A stretch of DNA of 64,000 nucleotides, taken from DASSNR01 sp036278935 (GTDB lineage: Bacteria > Gemmatimonadota > Gemmatimonadetes > Gemmatimonadales > Gemmatimonadaceae). The notes beneath the pieces were generated by a model. That model was not told the DNA's origin. It saw only the letters and a list, made by a program, of their open reading frames with translations, and searched no databases. Positions 35,276 through 45,199 of this stretch are shown piece by piece. How positions within the stretch are numbered: the stretch's first letter is position 1; each line of letters starts with the position of its first letter. Made by a program: the position numbers and the translations under genes. Location of the stretch: NCBI GenBank assembly GCA_036278935.1, contig DASUKA010000115.1, positions 1-64,000 of the forward strand. Direction: 5' to 3'.

Positions 35276-36073
35276 TCACGGCGCGTTGGTCCACATGAGC
35301 CGGAGCGGCTTCCCGGCCACCCGCGCCCCATTGATCATCACGCAGTCCGCTTCGATGACTCGCAGCGCGCTGTCCTGGTTCACTGGGAACATGCCCGACA
35401 GCTGAAACCCTTTTGCATCGAGCACGGAGAGAACGCTCACATAACTCGGCATCTCCTTATAGAGGCTGAGACAGGACAACTCGGTCTGAACCGCCGCGAT
35501 GCCGGCCAGACTCTGCTGTGCCCCAGCCAGCACCTGGAGGTCGTATCCCTGGGTATCCATCTTCAGGAAGATGCCGGTGCCGATGTCTCGCCCCGTCCGG
35601 AGCTCGTCCATCACCGAGTCCAGCGTTCTGACGTCGACGGCCTCGGTGTGATCGACGCTGTTATGGCCCGCGAAGAGATCCGTTACCGAGTTGTCCGGTG
35701 CGAGAAACGAGGAGAGCGTGTCGGCTCTCATGACGTTCAGAGATCGCACGTCGTTGCGCGCTCCCAACGCGCATGGATAGATGACCCACCGCGCATCGGT
35801 CCGTGACTGGTCGCGCAACGCCTGCACCGCGTGCCGCGCCGGCTCGAAGGAGACGATGAGCTTCTCGTAGCCAACCTCGTCGCGCAACAGCGTCCGATAC
35901 TGTCCCACGTTGGCCCCAACATCCAGGACGCACGTGATATCCAACGTCTCGAATACCGATCGCAGGTGACTGGCGATGTCCCTGGGCATCACCCTCGAGA
36001 CGGAGACGATCTCGTAGCCCAGCGTGCGAGCCAGGCGCGAGAGGGACGTTTTGGCGATGGTGCTGATGCTCAT
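35276..36073 (-). CDS. FkbM-family methyltransferase
   Basis: A 265-residue SAM-dependent O-methyltransferase. The SAM motif is CVLDVGANVGQYRTLLRDEV (about residues 45-64), with SFEPARHAVQALR as motif II and FLKMDTQGYDLQVLAGA as the FkbM hallmark. In glycan clusters these add methyl ethers to sugar hydroxyls. ATG 36073 is chosen because it lies in the 22-base gap after the upstream membrane-protein gene; an upstream in-frame start at 36130 would overlap that gene. The two minus-strand genes probably share a transcript. Confidence 0.9.
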   Translation of the reverse strand: MSISTIAKTSLSRLARTLGYEIVSVSRVMPRDIASHLRSVFETLDITCVLDVGANVGQYRTLLRDEVGYEKLIVSFEPARHAVQALRDQSRTDARWVIYPCALGARNDVRSLNVMRADTLSSFLAPDNSVTDLFAGHNSVDHTEAVDVRTLDSVMDELRTGRDIGTGIFLKMDTQGYDLQVLAGAQQSLAGIAAVQTELSCLSLYKEMPSYVSVLSVLDAKGFQLSGMFPVNQDSALRVIEADCVMINGARVAGKPLRLMWTNAP

Positions 36074-36095
36074 GGTCGATCCCTGGTCCGATTGC

Positions 36096-37850
36096 TCATG
36101 GCCTGAATCGGTAGACGGTGGCCGCCGCACCCTGGTAGACCGGGATCATCTCCGGTACACGAGCGAGCCGGGCGCGCACGGACGGCTCGCGGGCAACGAC
36201 ATACACCGGACGCCCATCGCTGTACCGGGCGAGCCGCGCGAGTGTGCGCTGGCTCACCACCGAGTCAGGCGACGACGACACGAGGGTCTCGGCAACGGAC
36301 TGGAATGCCGCGAGTCGCGTCCGATTGACGCCGGTATTCTCGGTGAGGAATTGATGCGCACGAATGAGCCATCCATCGTGTTGGATGTGCGCGAGCGCGC
36401 CGGACGAGCGGCGATCATCCAGACCCACGAGCAATTGTCGCCGGCCGAGCGCCGGTATCGTCAGATAGGTATCCACGAATAGCGCGTTGACGGGCGTGCG
36501 TTGTGCGATCCAGCGATACAGCGCGTCCTGGTCCGGGTCCCTGTCCCGTAGCCATCGCCCGTCGCTCACCACAGCATCCGCCACGGAGTCATGGGCGAAG
36601 TAGCGAGCGAGATCCGCTGAGACGGGGAGGAGCATGACGAAGGCGAGCGCGAGCGCACCCGCCCGGTGCGTGTGATACAGCTCGCCCAGTGGCAGCGCGA
36701 CCGGAGTACTCAGCGCCAGAACGCTCATGCCGAGCATCTTGTATTCGGCGCCCGACGGGATGGTCATCATCATGTACATCCCCTCCGTGACCAGTGCGCT
36801 CAGCAGGAGCAGCGCGAGCAAGTCGGCATGCTTTCGCCAGTGCTGCGCCAGCGTGGCGCGATGGGTCCAGGCCAGCACCAGCGGCAGCACGAGATACAGC
36901 CCGAGGTTGAGGCTGTGCCGGCGCAGCGTGCGAAGCGACGGCACCAAGCGTACGGCGGCCGCCCCGGACTTGCCCATGGTGAGCGAAAGGATGAAAGGAA
37001 CCGTCACGGCGGCGCCCACCGCCAGCAGGACGAGCAGTGCCACTCCCGCGCGGCGGAGACGCGCGCCGCGAAGCACAAAGTAGCAGGCCGCTGTGCCAGT
37101 GCAGCCCATGATGCCGACCCACGCGGGCGGGTAGATGAATCCCGCGCCGATGATCGCCGCCCCGATGAGACAGTACATCCACCACCCGCGGCGGCCCTCC
37201 AGGGCGAGGGCCGCGATGCCGAGCAGGTCGGCGGCGAAGAAGACGAGCCCCAGTTGATTGTCGTTGATCCCGGTGAACTTGGTCTCCGGGATGAACCGCC
37301 ACTCGAGATTCGTGTGCAGCAACCTTTCGACGGGCGCATTGAGCGGGCCCGCGACGAGCGGGCTCACCCCGACGAACGCCACGAGCACCGCGAACACGCG
37401 GAACGCGCGATCGGCCGAGAACAGACAGGCGAGCCGATCGATGATGATCGCGAGCAGCACCAGACTCACCAGATCCGTGAGCGCGAACGCGCGAGGCGGT
37501 GAGATGGGCACCACCCGCATCAACCACGCGATCAGGGCGTGATGCCCATACATGTAGCGAAGCGGCACCCCCGCCATGAGCGGATTTTGTGGAGGCAGTC
37601 CGCGTTCGTAGATCGCGTAGACGATGCTGGTATGCATGAGGCCATGCCAGTACGTCGCCCAGTTCTGATCGAACTGCGGCGGCACGAGCGCCAGAATCGG
37701 AACGAGAAACGTCCACATCGGCGCGTTGAATCGCAGCAGCAGGTACAGGACCGCCACGACGAGAGCCGCCGAGACAATGCTGGTGAGTATGCTAGGCACG
37801 GAGAGCCTTGCGGAACGGGCGACGGGCCGGGTGCCTGCATGCGCACGCAA
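36096..37850 (-). CDS. Large multi-spanning membrane protein of unknown function
   Basis: A 584-residue protein with 10-12 predicted helices up to about residue 430, followed by a soluble C-terminal domain of about 150 residues. The first external loop after VPPQFDQNWATYWHGLMH and the GVPLRYMYGHHALIAWLM segment resemble GT-C glycosyltransferases or O-antigen polymerase-like proteins, but I see no certain signature. It could be the missing polymerase or a lipid-dependent glycosyltransferase; this is only inference from topology and location. The first start is a TTG at 37850; GTG 37799, preceded by AAGG, may be the true start. Confidence 0.7.
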   Translation of the reverse strand: MRAHAGTRPVARSARLSVPSILTSIVSAALVVAVLYLLLRFNAPMWTFLVPILALVPPQFDQNWATYWHGLMHTSIVYAIYERGLPPQNPLMAGVPLRYMYGHHALIAWLMRVVPISPPRAFALTDLVSLVLLAIIIDRLACLFSADRAFRVFAVLVAFVGVSPLVAGPLNAPVERLLHTNLEWRFIPETKFTGINDNQLGLVFFAADLLGIAALALEGRRGWWMYCLIGAAIIGAGFIYPPAWVGIMGCTGTAACYFVLRGARLRRAGVALLVLLAVGAAVTVPFILSLTMGKSGAAAVRLVPSLRTLRRHSLNLGLYLVLPLVLAWTHRATLAQHWRKHADLLALLLLSALVTEGMYMMMTIPSGAEYKMLGMSVLALSTPVALPLGELYHTHRAGALALAFVMLLPVSADLARYFAHDSVADAVVSDGRWLRDRDPDQDALYRWIAQRTPVNALFVDTYLTIPALGRRQLLVGLDDRRSSGALAHIQHDGWLIRAHQFLTENTGVNRTRLAAFQSVAETLVSSSPDSVVSQRTLARLARYSDGRPVYVVAREPSVRARLARVPEMIPVYQGAAATVYRFRP

Positions 37851-38102
37851 CCCGCGAGGGACCCCATCGCCGCCTCATATAAATAGCGCGTGCCAGGCTC
37901 GGCCGCCAAACGCGATCCGATGGGGGCCGCTCCGGCCGGGACGACGGCACACAGGCGCGGGCCTGCCCAGCCCCCGTCGCCTGCGGAGGCTTGACGACGT
38001 CGGGGCTCACCCGCAACGTATAGACCGCCGGATCTCCGCTGCAATGGGCGTACACGCTCCAGGCAAATCGGCGGGCCGCATCTCGCGCCGAGAGCCGGTC
38101 GC

Positions 38103-39035
38103 GTGGCCTCGACCCAACGCCGTAACCGCGGTGCGCAGTCGGAACCCACGCATGGAGGCGTCGGATCCGTGGAGTGCATGGTCCTTGTCATCCCGTGCTA
38201 CAATGAGGCCCTGCGCTTCCGCGCATCGTCCTTCCGCGAATTCCTCGCGCAGACGCCCGACGTCGTCCTGGCTTTTGTGGATGACGGGAGCACGGACGGC
38301 ACGCACGAGTGCATCGTCCCGCTCGCAGAGGACTACCCGCTTCGCGTCACGGTCGTGCGTCTTCCCCGGAACGGGGGAAAGGCGGAGGCCGTGCGCAAGG
38401 GAATCCGCCACGCGCTCGGCCTGTCGCCGGCATTCGTCGGATATTGGGATGCGGATCTGGCTACCCCGCTGTCGGCCGCGTGCACGATGCGGGAACTGCT
38501 GCGGCAGAACCCTGCTGCCCTGCTCGTCATGGGCGCACGTGTCCAGATGCTTGGCCGCGACATCCGACGCCGCCCCGTGCGCCACTACGCCGGCCGCGTG
38601 TTTGCCACCGTGGCGGCGCTCATGCTCGGCGTGCCGGTTTACGACACGCAATGCGGGGCCAAACTCCTCCGGGTGACGGGCACGACACGACGACTCTTTG
38701 ACCAGGCGTTCGCCAGCCCCTGGGCGTTCGATGTCGAATTGCTGGCGCGGCTCATGCGGTCGTGCGCGAACGGCGCGTTGCCCGTGTCAGGAACGGTGGT
38801 CGAGTACCCGCTTCCGGTGTGGCACGATGTTCCTGGCTCCAAGGTGCGCCCGCACCATCTGCTGCGCGTCGTTGGCGATCTGATGCGCATTGGCGTGCAG
38901 CACCGGTGGCGAGCGCGATCGTCCGCAGGCGGTGACACGGGCGTGCCGCCGATCGAAGTGCAGTCCGACGGGCCTGTACGCGCCGGCGGTGAGTTGCGCG
39001 ATACGGCGAGCCTGCCTACGACCAGGGTGCTCTGA
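38103..39035 (+). CDS. Glycosyltransferase family 2 (dolichyl-phosphate-sugar synthase-like)
   Basis: A 310-residue GT-A enzyme. VLVIPCYNEALRFRA and LAFVDDGSTDGTHECI form the nucleotide-sugar site, and VGYWDADLATPLSAACTM supplies the DxD metal motif. VYDTQCGAKLLR and SPWAFDVELLARL are typical of DPM1/polyprenyl-phosphate glycosyltransferases. The protein lacks clear membrane helices. The start is uncertain: the GTG at 38103 gives about 24 residues of low-complexity sequence, and the conserved part begins near 38178. It is transcribed alone, divergent from the large membrane protein. Confidence 0.88.
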   Translation: MASTQRRNRGAQSEPTHGGVGSVECMVLVIPCYNEALRFRASSFREFLAQTPDVVLAFVDDGSTDGTHECIVPLAEDYPLRVTVVRLPRNGGKAEAVRKGIRHALGLSPAFVGYWDADLATPLSAACTMRELLRQNPAALLVMGARVQMLGRDIRRRPVRHYAGRVFATVAALMLGVPVYDTQCGAKLLRVTGTTRRLFDQAFASPWAFDVELLARLMRSCANGALPVSGTVVEYPLPVWHDVPGSKVRPHHLLRVVGDLMRIGVQHRWRARSSAGGDTGVPPIEVQSDGPVRAGGELRDTASLPTTRVL

Positions 39036-39370
39036 CCGCGGCAACGCCACCGGCCTGCCCGGTGCCTGGTTGGGCGACCGGGAGCAGGCTGGAGGAATCC
39101 GAACCTGTGCCCCTCCCGCGCTCCAAACCGGGCCCATCTCCTCCCGCGTCGCTTGCCGCACGCCGTGGTGAAGAACGTCGCCCTGAGCGACCCGCTCGGT
39201 GCGCGCGAGTTCTGACGCGTGCTGGACAATCCGGACCTCTCGGGCTTCCGCCGCGTTGCTTCATGGCGCATCTCGCGGCACACTGAGGCCAGTCCCCTCA
39301 ATCAGGCGTCCCCGGCTGGCAATGGCCTCCGTTGAACACGCCGCTACTCCCTATCGAGCCCAATCGTAGA
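39036..39370. other. Convergent intergenic region, 335 bases
   Basis: Lies between the stop of the GT2 gene (plus) and the stop of the SGNH gene (minus). The only structure seen is a hairpin soon after the GT2 gene (39053-39089). Short open frames in this gap have no family-like features, and I see nothing else. Confidence 0.5.
39053..39089 (+). terminator. Hairpin after the GT2 gene
   Basis: Arms GCCTGCCCGGT (39053-39063) and ACCGGGAGCAGGC (39077-39089) pair with a two-base bulge and a 13-base loop, 18 bases after the stop codon. No U-run follows, so intrinsic termination is uncertain. Confidence 0.35.
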
Positions 39371-40594
39371 TCAGCCAACCGGCGCCGACGTCGTGCTTCC
39401 GCTCGATGCCCCAAATACATGGTGCTCCGTGATCCACCCGGCGATGGCGTTCGCGATGATGGCGTTCCCCCGCGCGGTGTAGTGGATGTCCGTGGGAAAG
39501 AACGCTCCGGCATCCGGGCGGTCCAGAACGGGATACAGGTCCAGGAAGGGAATCTTCCGATCACGGAGCTCGCGCCGCGTCTCCCGTATGGCCGTGAGCA
39601 CCGGTGGGAACGCCTGGGCGCCGAACAGCTCCTCCTTACTTGGCAACAGGACCACCAGAAAGTGTCCGCCGCGCGACTCCACGCGCCGCTCGAGCCGTTG
39701 CAGCGGTCCGAAAAAGACCTCCCGCATCTGCGGCGTGTCGCTTCGCGCCAGTCCGCGGGCCAGCGCGTGTTGCAAGCGCACCGAGAGAAAGAGCGTGTCG
39801 CCGCCGGGAACCAGCACGCGTTCGCGCATGGGCGCTCGCACGAGCAACGCCTTCGTCGTGAGATCGATCGCCCGGAACAGCGACGAGTGCTGCAGGAACG
39901 CTCGCAGCCGGCTGTTCGACGCGATGTCCGGGTGCGTGCTGCCATACTGGAACCGGTATTCGGTGAAGCCCTTCGTGGGCTTCTCGGCCAGCCAGTGCGC
40001 GAACTGACGGCTGTTGTCGATGTCGCTCGCCAACCAGATCGCGACGATGACGAGCGCCGGCCGGTACGGCTCCGCGTAACGCGTGGCGGCGCGATACTCC
40101 ATTTCCGAGCCGCCGCCGGGTACACCGAGGTTCAGAAACGCATGCCCCGGGAACCGCCGTTCGAGCAACGTGCTGAACTGCTTGTCGATCCCCACCCCCG
40201 GGCCCATCACCAGCGAGCTGCCCAGCACGACCGCGTCCACCCGCCGCGGCCACGGGTCGCGATTCGGGAATCCCGCATGGTCGATGTCGCGAGCATAGCG
40301 GTACTCGGGCGTGGTGACGGTGTCGTGCTCGTTGGGGGCGAGCACAGCTCCGAGGTACGGGTCCGCCGCATACGTCGCCGGCGCGGCCACCTCCTGGATC
40401 TTGATGCGTTTACTCACCGCCGTGCGCGTCGGCTGCAGGCGATGCAGCCGCGACCGGGCACGCGCTTCCGGACTCAGTCCGGGCGCCACACGGAGCACGA
40501 TCTCCCCGGCTACCGCCAGCGCGACCAGCACCACCACCGCCATCGACCCGTAGTACAGCCACCGCCGCTGGGGGGCGCGCGCACGATGCATCAT
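39371..40594 (-). CDS. SGNH-like membrane-anchored protein (second of three)
   Basis: A 407-residue protein with an N-terminal anchor (about residues 13-33) and a periplasmic SGNH-like domain. Block I reads AVVLGSSLVMGPGVG, with Ser127 as nucleophile but Ser instead of Asp at the preceding position. The Gly block is FLNLGVPGGGSEMEY and the Asp-His pair is FFPTDIHYTARGNAII. Overall order and length resemble AlgJ/AlgX-type polysaccharide acetyltransferases, but that assignment is only by analogy. ATG 40594 overlaps the AsnB stop (ATGA). It is the last gene of the 11-gene operon and a close paralogue of the first gene. Confidence 0.8.
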   Translation of the reverse strand: MMHRARAPQRRWLYYGSMAVVVLVALAVAGEIVLRVAPGLSPEARARSRLHRLQPTRTAVSKRIKIQEVAAPATYAADPYLGAVLAPNEHDTVTTPEYRYARDIDHAGFPNRDPWPRRVDAVVLGSSLVMGPGVGIDKQFSTLLERRFPGHAFLNLGVPGGGSEMEYRAATRYAEPYRPALVIVAIWLASDIDNSRQFAHWLAEKPTKGFTEYRFQYGSTHPDIASNSRLRAFLQHSSLFRAIDLTTKALLVRAPMRERVLVPGGDTLFLSVRLQHALARGLARSDTPQMREVFFGPLQRLERRVESRGGHFLVVLLPSKEELFGAQAFPPVLTAIRETRRELRDRKIPFLDLYPVLDRPDAGAFFPTDIHYTARGNAIIANAIAGWITEHHVFGASSGSTTSAPVG

Positions 40595-42516
40595 CGCGGT
40601 TGGCCCGCCGGCATTTCATCGTGCCCCGCATAGCTGGCGGCACTCCCCGACGTGGCGAAGCACTGCTCAACCGCGTCGAGTGTCTGCCCCATCACGAACA
40701 TCCGCCCCCACATCTCCAGCGTCAGCAGGCCGAAGAAGGCGAAGGGGTTGCTCGCCCATCGGGCGATGGCGTCGCGCAGTCCGGTCTCGCCGAGCGGCAT
40801 CAGCTGCTGGCAGAACCCGTTCCGAAAGAAGCGGAAGTCGGCATAGGGCGCGATGTACGACGCGAGAGGGATGGGGAACCCCATCTTTTTCCTCCAGATG
40901 TTGCGCCGCGGCAGGTAACGCTCAGCCACACGCTTGAGCAGCCATTTGTCCGCGCGCGCGCTCACGCGATAATGCAGTGGCAGATTGACCACCTCGTGCA
41001 CCAGTCGATGGTCGAGAAAGGGCACCCGCGACTCCACCGAGGCGGCCATGGTCATCCGGTCCAGGCGGCGGAGCAGGGGCGGGAGAAAGTCGTGCAGGTC
41101 GCCGAGCATCCGGCCGAGCACGGTGCGGTCGATGGCGCGAGGGACGAACTCGTACGCTTGCTCGCACTCCCGTGCCCAGCCGCGCCGGGCGTAGCCATCA
41201 ATGGCGCCTACGGTCGGCGGAAGCGTTTCGCGGAAGCGGTGCGCGGTGGCGGGCAGTCCTGCCATGGCGTACGCCACGAGCGTCACCTGATCGATGAGCC
41301 GATGGGGCAGGTGCCCCAGTAGCGGCAGGAGCCGCTCGACCGTACGCAGCCGGCGGTAGGACCAGCTGTATCCGCCGAACAGCTCATCCGCACCCTCGCC
41401 GGAGAGCAGCACCACCACGCCATGCGAGCGCGCCACCTGGCTGATGTGCAGATACGCGACCGAATTCGGATGCGTGAGCGGCAGATCGGAGTGGTAGACG
41501 GCCCGGGGGAGCATGGCGCGGAAGGCATCGCCGGTGAGCGTGAACGATACCAGCTCGATGCCGAGCGAGCGAGTAAGCTGTTCCGCGAAGCGTCGCTCGT
41601 CCAGCTCCGGCGCGTTCTCGATGGCCACGTTGAACGCGGTGATGTCGCGGGTGTACTCGCCGGCAATCGCCGTCACCAGGCTGGAGTCCAGCCCGCCGCT
41701 GCACAGCGTGCCGACGGGAACATCGCTCACCAGGCGGCACTGCACGGCCTCGCGCAGCGCGCTGTCCACGCGCGCCACGACATCGGTCTCCCGCGCGCGG
41801 CGATACCCCTCATGCGCCTCGGCGCGCACATGGGAAAGCAAGTTGTAGAACGGCGCGGAGCGCACCTCTCCATTCCGAACCGTCACCACGTGGCCCGGGA
41901 GCACGGAGGAGATCCCCTCGATCATCGTCTCGGGCCTGAACGAGTCCGCGTTGCGGTAGAGGAACCACTCCATCAGCCGCTGCCGATCGACGCGCGCCGG
42001 CTGCGTGCACGGGCCGAGCGTCTTCATCTCCGAGCTGAACAGCAGGTGTCCGTTCACTGCCGCATGGTAGAGCGGTTTGATGCCGTACCGGTCGCGGACC
42101 AGCTGCAGCGTGCCCGTGTCACGATCCACGAGCGCGATGGCGAACATTCCCACGAATCGGGCGAACGCGTCACGCCCCCATTCCATCCAGGCGTGCAGGA
42201 TGACTTCGGTGTCGCCGTCGGAGGTGAACGCATGCCCGAGCGCCTGCAACTCCTCCCGGAGCGCGCGGTAGTTGTACACCTCGCCGTTGTACGTCACCCA
42301 CCAGCGTCCCGTCGGATCGCACATGGGCATGTGCCCCGCGGGCGAGACGTCCAGAATGCTCAGACGCCGGGAACCCAGACACACGCGGTCCAGCAACACG
42401 ACGCCCTGGTCATCGGGGCCGCGATGCGCCTGCATCTCGCACATGGCCGCGACGATCGCCTCATGATCCTCGTGGCAGTCGTGCGTCGCACAGGCGAGCC
42501 CCGCTATTCCGCACAT
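40591..42516 (-). CDS. asnB: Asparagine synthase-like glutamine amidotransferase
   Basis: A 641-residue class II amidotransferase. ATG 42516 places the nucleophile Cys2 at the start (MCGIAG). The glutaminase domain runs to about residue 210, with HRGPDDQG and YNGEVYNYR. The synthetase domain carries the PP-loop SGGLDS (residues 273-278) and LSGEGADELFGGY. This group is common in exopolysaccharide and exosortase-linked clusters, where the target is often a sugar uronate or acyl group rather than free aspartate. The symbol reflects family only. It is coupled to the SGNH gene downstream. Confidence 0.92.
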   Translation of the reverse strand: MCGIAGLACATHDCHEDHEAIVAAMCEMQAHRGPDDQGVVLLDRVCLGSRRLSILDVSPAGHMPMCDPTGRWWVTYNGEVYNYRALREELQALGHAFTSDGDTEVILHAWMEWGRDAFARFVGMFAIALVDRDTGTLQLVRDRYGIKPLYHAAVNGHLLFSSEMKTLGPCTQPARVDRQRLMEWFLYRNADSFRPETMIEGISSVLPGHVVTVRNGEVRSAPFYNLLSHVRAEAHEGYRRARETDVVARVDSALREAVQCRLVSDVPVGTLCSGGLDSSLVTAIAGEYTRDITAFNVAIENAPELDERRFAEQLTRSLGIELVSFTLTGDAFRAMLPRAVYHSDLPLTHPNSVAYLHISQVARSHGVVVLLSGEGADELFGGYSWSYRRLRTVERLLPLLGHLPHRLIDQVTLVAYAMAGLPATAHRFRETLPPTVGAIDGYARRGWARECEQAYEFVPRAIDRTVLGRMLGDLHDFLPPLLRRLDRMTMAASVESRVPFLDHRLVHEVVNLPLHYRVSARADKWLLKRVAERYLPRRNIWRKKMGFPIPLASYIAPYADFRFFRNGFCQQLMPLGETGLRDAIARWASNPFAFFGLLTLEMWGRMFVMGQTLDAVEQCFATSGSAASYAGHDEMPAGQPR

Positions 42517-42558
42517 ATGCGCTCGACTCGCGGGGTCAGTGGGCGGCGCGGTTTCGCA

Positions 42559-44124
42559 TCACGCCCCGCCATCCGTGATGCCGGGAATGACGCGGCCCTC
42601 GAAGTGCGCTGGCGCATCCACGCCCAGCAGCGCGAGCACGGTCGGCGCGATGTCGCGGATGTCGTACCCCTGCACCTCCGCGCCTTCCGCGACGCCCGGT
42701 CCTCGCACCGCGACGAAGGCGTTCGGCCGATGGTTGCCGGTGTAGGCGGCGCCGGTACGATAGCCTGCGTCTCCCTCCACCAGCCCGCTTCGCGGTGCGC
42801 TGACGCGGCCGAGTACGCGCGCGCCCGCATTCCACGAGACGGCGAGATCGGGCAGTCGGCCGCGCTCCGGGCCGGGGAACATCTCCGAGATGGTCGCCAC
42901 CTGCTCCGCCGCGCACCGGTGGGTATCGGGATTCACCAGACCGCGCATTTCCTCGCGCAACTCGCCCAGCAACGCCGTCTCCTCGGCGCCCGGCTCCACC
43001 AGCCCCCTGGGTTCGCGGCCGCGCAGGTTGAGCCGGAAGTACGCTTCGTTCGCGTTCGGGATGCAGAAGACGCGTGATCGCTCCCAATCGATCGCGTCGT
43101 TCACCCACTTCATGCTCAACCGATAGTGCACGCTCCGCGGGAGGCAGCGCGTGACGGCCTGGCGTGCGCCGAGCGGCATCACGCCACGCAGCCGCGAGAG
43201 GAGCCCCGGGCTGCTCCGCGGAGGTGTGCCCTCCGCGGGAGCACCCTCGCGCTGCGCCATGGTTGAAAGCCATCCCAGGCGGCGGAGCATCTCCGGCATG
43301 AGATGGCACCCGGAGTAGTTGGGACCCATGCCGTCAGCAGACGCGACCATCACCGTCGTCTCGTCATCCGCGTCCTCGAGCACGGAGCCGATCGCCCGGT
43401 CCACCGCGATGTACACATCGCGCAGCGCGTTCGGCGCGGCCGCGATATCGTACTCGCGCGATGCGGGGTGCTCGGGATCGCCGGTATGCCACAGATAGTG
43501 GCCGCCTCCATGCGGCTCGCCGAACGTGATGAACGCCATGTCCCACGGCTGCTGCCGGAGCAGCCAGCGCGCCGCGCGCGCCTTGACTTCCGCGCCGCGC
43601 ACGAGCTGATCGCGAAAGCGCACCGGATCGGGTACGCTGAGCACGTGCAGATGCTCCGGTGCTGGATATGGGCCCACGTTCCGCACCAACTGCTTCAACA
43701 GCCGCCGGGGAGTGGAGCCAGGCGATCCGAACCAGGTCCACGTTCCGTACTCCAGCACCTGCGCGCCGCGGAACCGTTCCAGCCTGGCGTCCATGAAAGC
43801 GTCGAAGACGATGCACCGGCGCCCCGCGTCGTCCAGGTACCGCCAGAAGGGAGAGAGCGCGCCTTCATCGGGACTGGTGCGATGTACGCCCTGCTCGTGC
43901 GGTCGTACCTGATAGGCGTGGTAGAGCCCGTGGCGTCCGGGGGATGCGCCCGTGTAGAGCGTGGGCCAGGCGGACACGTGCATCACGCGCGCACTGGTCT
44001 CCAGCCGTCCCCACGTCCCCTGCTGCCGAAGGGACGCCAGAGTCGGGAGATCGCCCGCCGCGCACCACCGCTCGATCAGCTCCGCGTCGGCGGAATCCAG
44101 GCCGATGAGCAGCGTCCGCGCCAC
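42559..44124 (-). CDS. Alkaline-phosphatase-superfamily phosphodiesterase-like protein (copy 1)
   Basis: A 521-residue protein of the type I phosphodiesterase/nucleotide pyrophosphatase family. TLLIGLDSADAELIERW holds the first metal Asp and WPTLYTGASPGRHGLYHA the nucleophile Thr or Ser. FITFGEPHGGGHYLWH and VASADGMGPNYSGCHLMP bring further metal ligands; GYDIRDIAPTVLALLGVD is the C-terminal signature. There is no signal peptide, so action on a cytoplasmic or membrane-face phospho-compound is likely. A GGAGGAG lies nine bases before the GTG start, inside the end of the oxidoreductase gene. It is a clear paralogue of the copy at 45196-46782. Confidence 0.87.
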   Translation of the reverse strand: MARTLLIGLDSADAELIERWCAAGDLPTLASLRQQGTWGRLETSARVMHVSAWPTLYTGASPGRHGLYHAYQVRPHEQGVHRTSPDEGALSPFWRYLDDAGRRCIVFDAFMDARLERFRGAQVLEYGTWTWFGSPGSTPRRLLKQLVRNVGPYPAPEHLHVLSVPDPVRFRDQLVRGAEVKARAARWLLRQQPWDMAFITFGEPHGGGHYLWHTGDPEHPASREYDIAAAPNALRDVYIAVDRAIGSVLEDADDETTVMVASADGMGPNYSGCHLMPEMLRRLGWLSTMAQREGAPAEGTPPRSSPGLLSRLRGVMPLGARQAVTRCLPRSVHYRLSMKWVNDAIDWERSRVFCIPNANEAYFRLNLRGREPRGLVEPGAEETALLGELREEMRGLVNPDTHRCAAEQVATISEMFPGPERGRLPDLAVSWNAGARVLGRVSAPRSGLVEGDAGYRTGAAYTGNHRPNAFVAVRGPGVAEGAEVQGYDIRDIAPTVLALLGVDAPAHFEGRVIPGITDGGA

Positions 44125-44128
44125 GATG

Positions 44129-45199
44129 TCAGCTCCTCCGCATCGCGGAGGCTTCGCCGGACGAGGGCAGCTGCGGAGCGCCGTCCCACACCTCGCTGAT
44201 GCTCACAGTACGGCGCTCGCGGTCGGAGCGCTTGGCCGCTTCGATCATCGCGACGTTCCAGATGTTGTCCTCGGCGCTCGTCTCGGCGCTCGTGCCCGAG
44301 TGGACCGCATCCCGCAACGCATTGAGCAGCGATGTGGTGCCGCCCTTCGGGTACGGCGCCTCGTCGCCGCTCGGCACATCCACGCGTCGCACCGGGCGGA
44401 AGAGACGTGCACCAGCCGGGCGCCATGCCACGTACTTGCGGTTCGTCCAGAGCACCCCTGTCTCCCCTTCAATCCAGAGCGAGAAGGCAAAACGATGCGA
44501 CGTCATGGTGCCCAGATACTGAACCTGCACCCCATCGAGCTCGATCTCGGCTTCCGTGCACGCGCCGTGGTGGTAGTCGCTCCACGGCGGATTCCACGCA
44601 CGCGCCGAAATGCTGTTGGGCTGGCGACCGAACATGGCGCGGAGGCTGTCGAAGTGATGGACCGCGATCTCCTGCAACTGCGGGTAGTCGATGGACGCCA
44701 GCCATGGCCCTTCCGTGTGGCTCGGCATGTGCCGGCGGTCCACCAACGTGGCCGAGTCGATACGCCCGATGCGCCCGGCCTGAATCCACGCGCGCACCGT
44801 ACGCTCGGCGGGCCAGTAGCGATAGTTCTCCGCCACGATCACTGGCTTTCCCGTTCGCTGCGCGGTGTCCAGTACGCGCTCGGCGTCCTGTACCGATGTC
44901 GCCAGCGGCTTCTCCAGCAGCACCGCCAGCCCCGCCTCGAGCGCCATGCATGCATGATCGGCGTGCAGCGCCGACGGCGTGGCAATGAGCGCCGCTTGTG
45001 CATCGGTGGCGGCCAGCGCCGCCTCCAGCGTCTCGAATGTGGGGCGCTGTTCGCGCCCTGCGCGCCGAGTGACCGCCGCGCGCGCGGCGGGATTGCCGTC
45101 CACGTAGCCAACGGATTCCGCATCCGGGTACGCGTCCACGATCTCCGTCCAGTGCGTGCCGCGGATGCCGGCGCCCACATGCAGGATTCGAACAGTCAC
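44129..45199 (-). CDS. Gfo/Idh/MocA-family oxidoreductase
   Basis: A 356-residue NAD(P)-dependent sugar dehydrogenase-like protein. RILHVGAGIRGTHWTEIVDA is the Rossmann nucleotide site, LLEKPLATSVQDAERVL the EKP motif with the catalytic-type Lys, and IAVHHFDSLRAMFG holds the conserved His. The family oxidises or epimerises sugars, often at C3 of nucleotide sugars. The GTG start overlaps the stop of phosphodiesterase copy 2 (GTGA), and copy 1 follows four bases downstream. All three should be made in fixed proportion. Confidence 0.92.
   Translation of the reverse strand: MTVRILHVGAGIRGTHWTEIVDAYPDAESVGYVDGNPAARAAVTRRAGREQRPTFETLEAALAATDAQAALIATPSALHADHACMALEAGLAVLLEKPLATSVQDAERVLDTAQRTGKPVIVAENYRYWPAERTVRAWIQAGRIGRIDSATLVDRRHMPSHTEGPWLASIDYPQLQEIAVHHFDSLRAMFGRQPNSISARAWNPPWSDYHHGACTEAEIELDGVQVQYLGTMTSHRFAFSLWIEGETGVLWTNRKYVAWRPAGARLFRPVRRVDVPSGDEAPYPKGGTTSLLNALRDAVHSGTSAETSAEDNIWNVAMIEAAKRSDRERRTVSISEVWDGAPQLPSSGEASAMRRS

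Noticed and set aside
41422..43077. 551-codon plus-strand open frame
   Set aside because: Antisense to asnB and phosphodiesterase copy 1; no recognisable domain.
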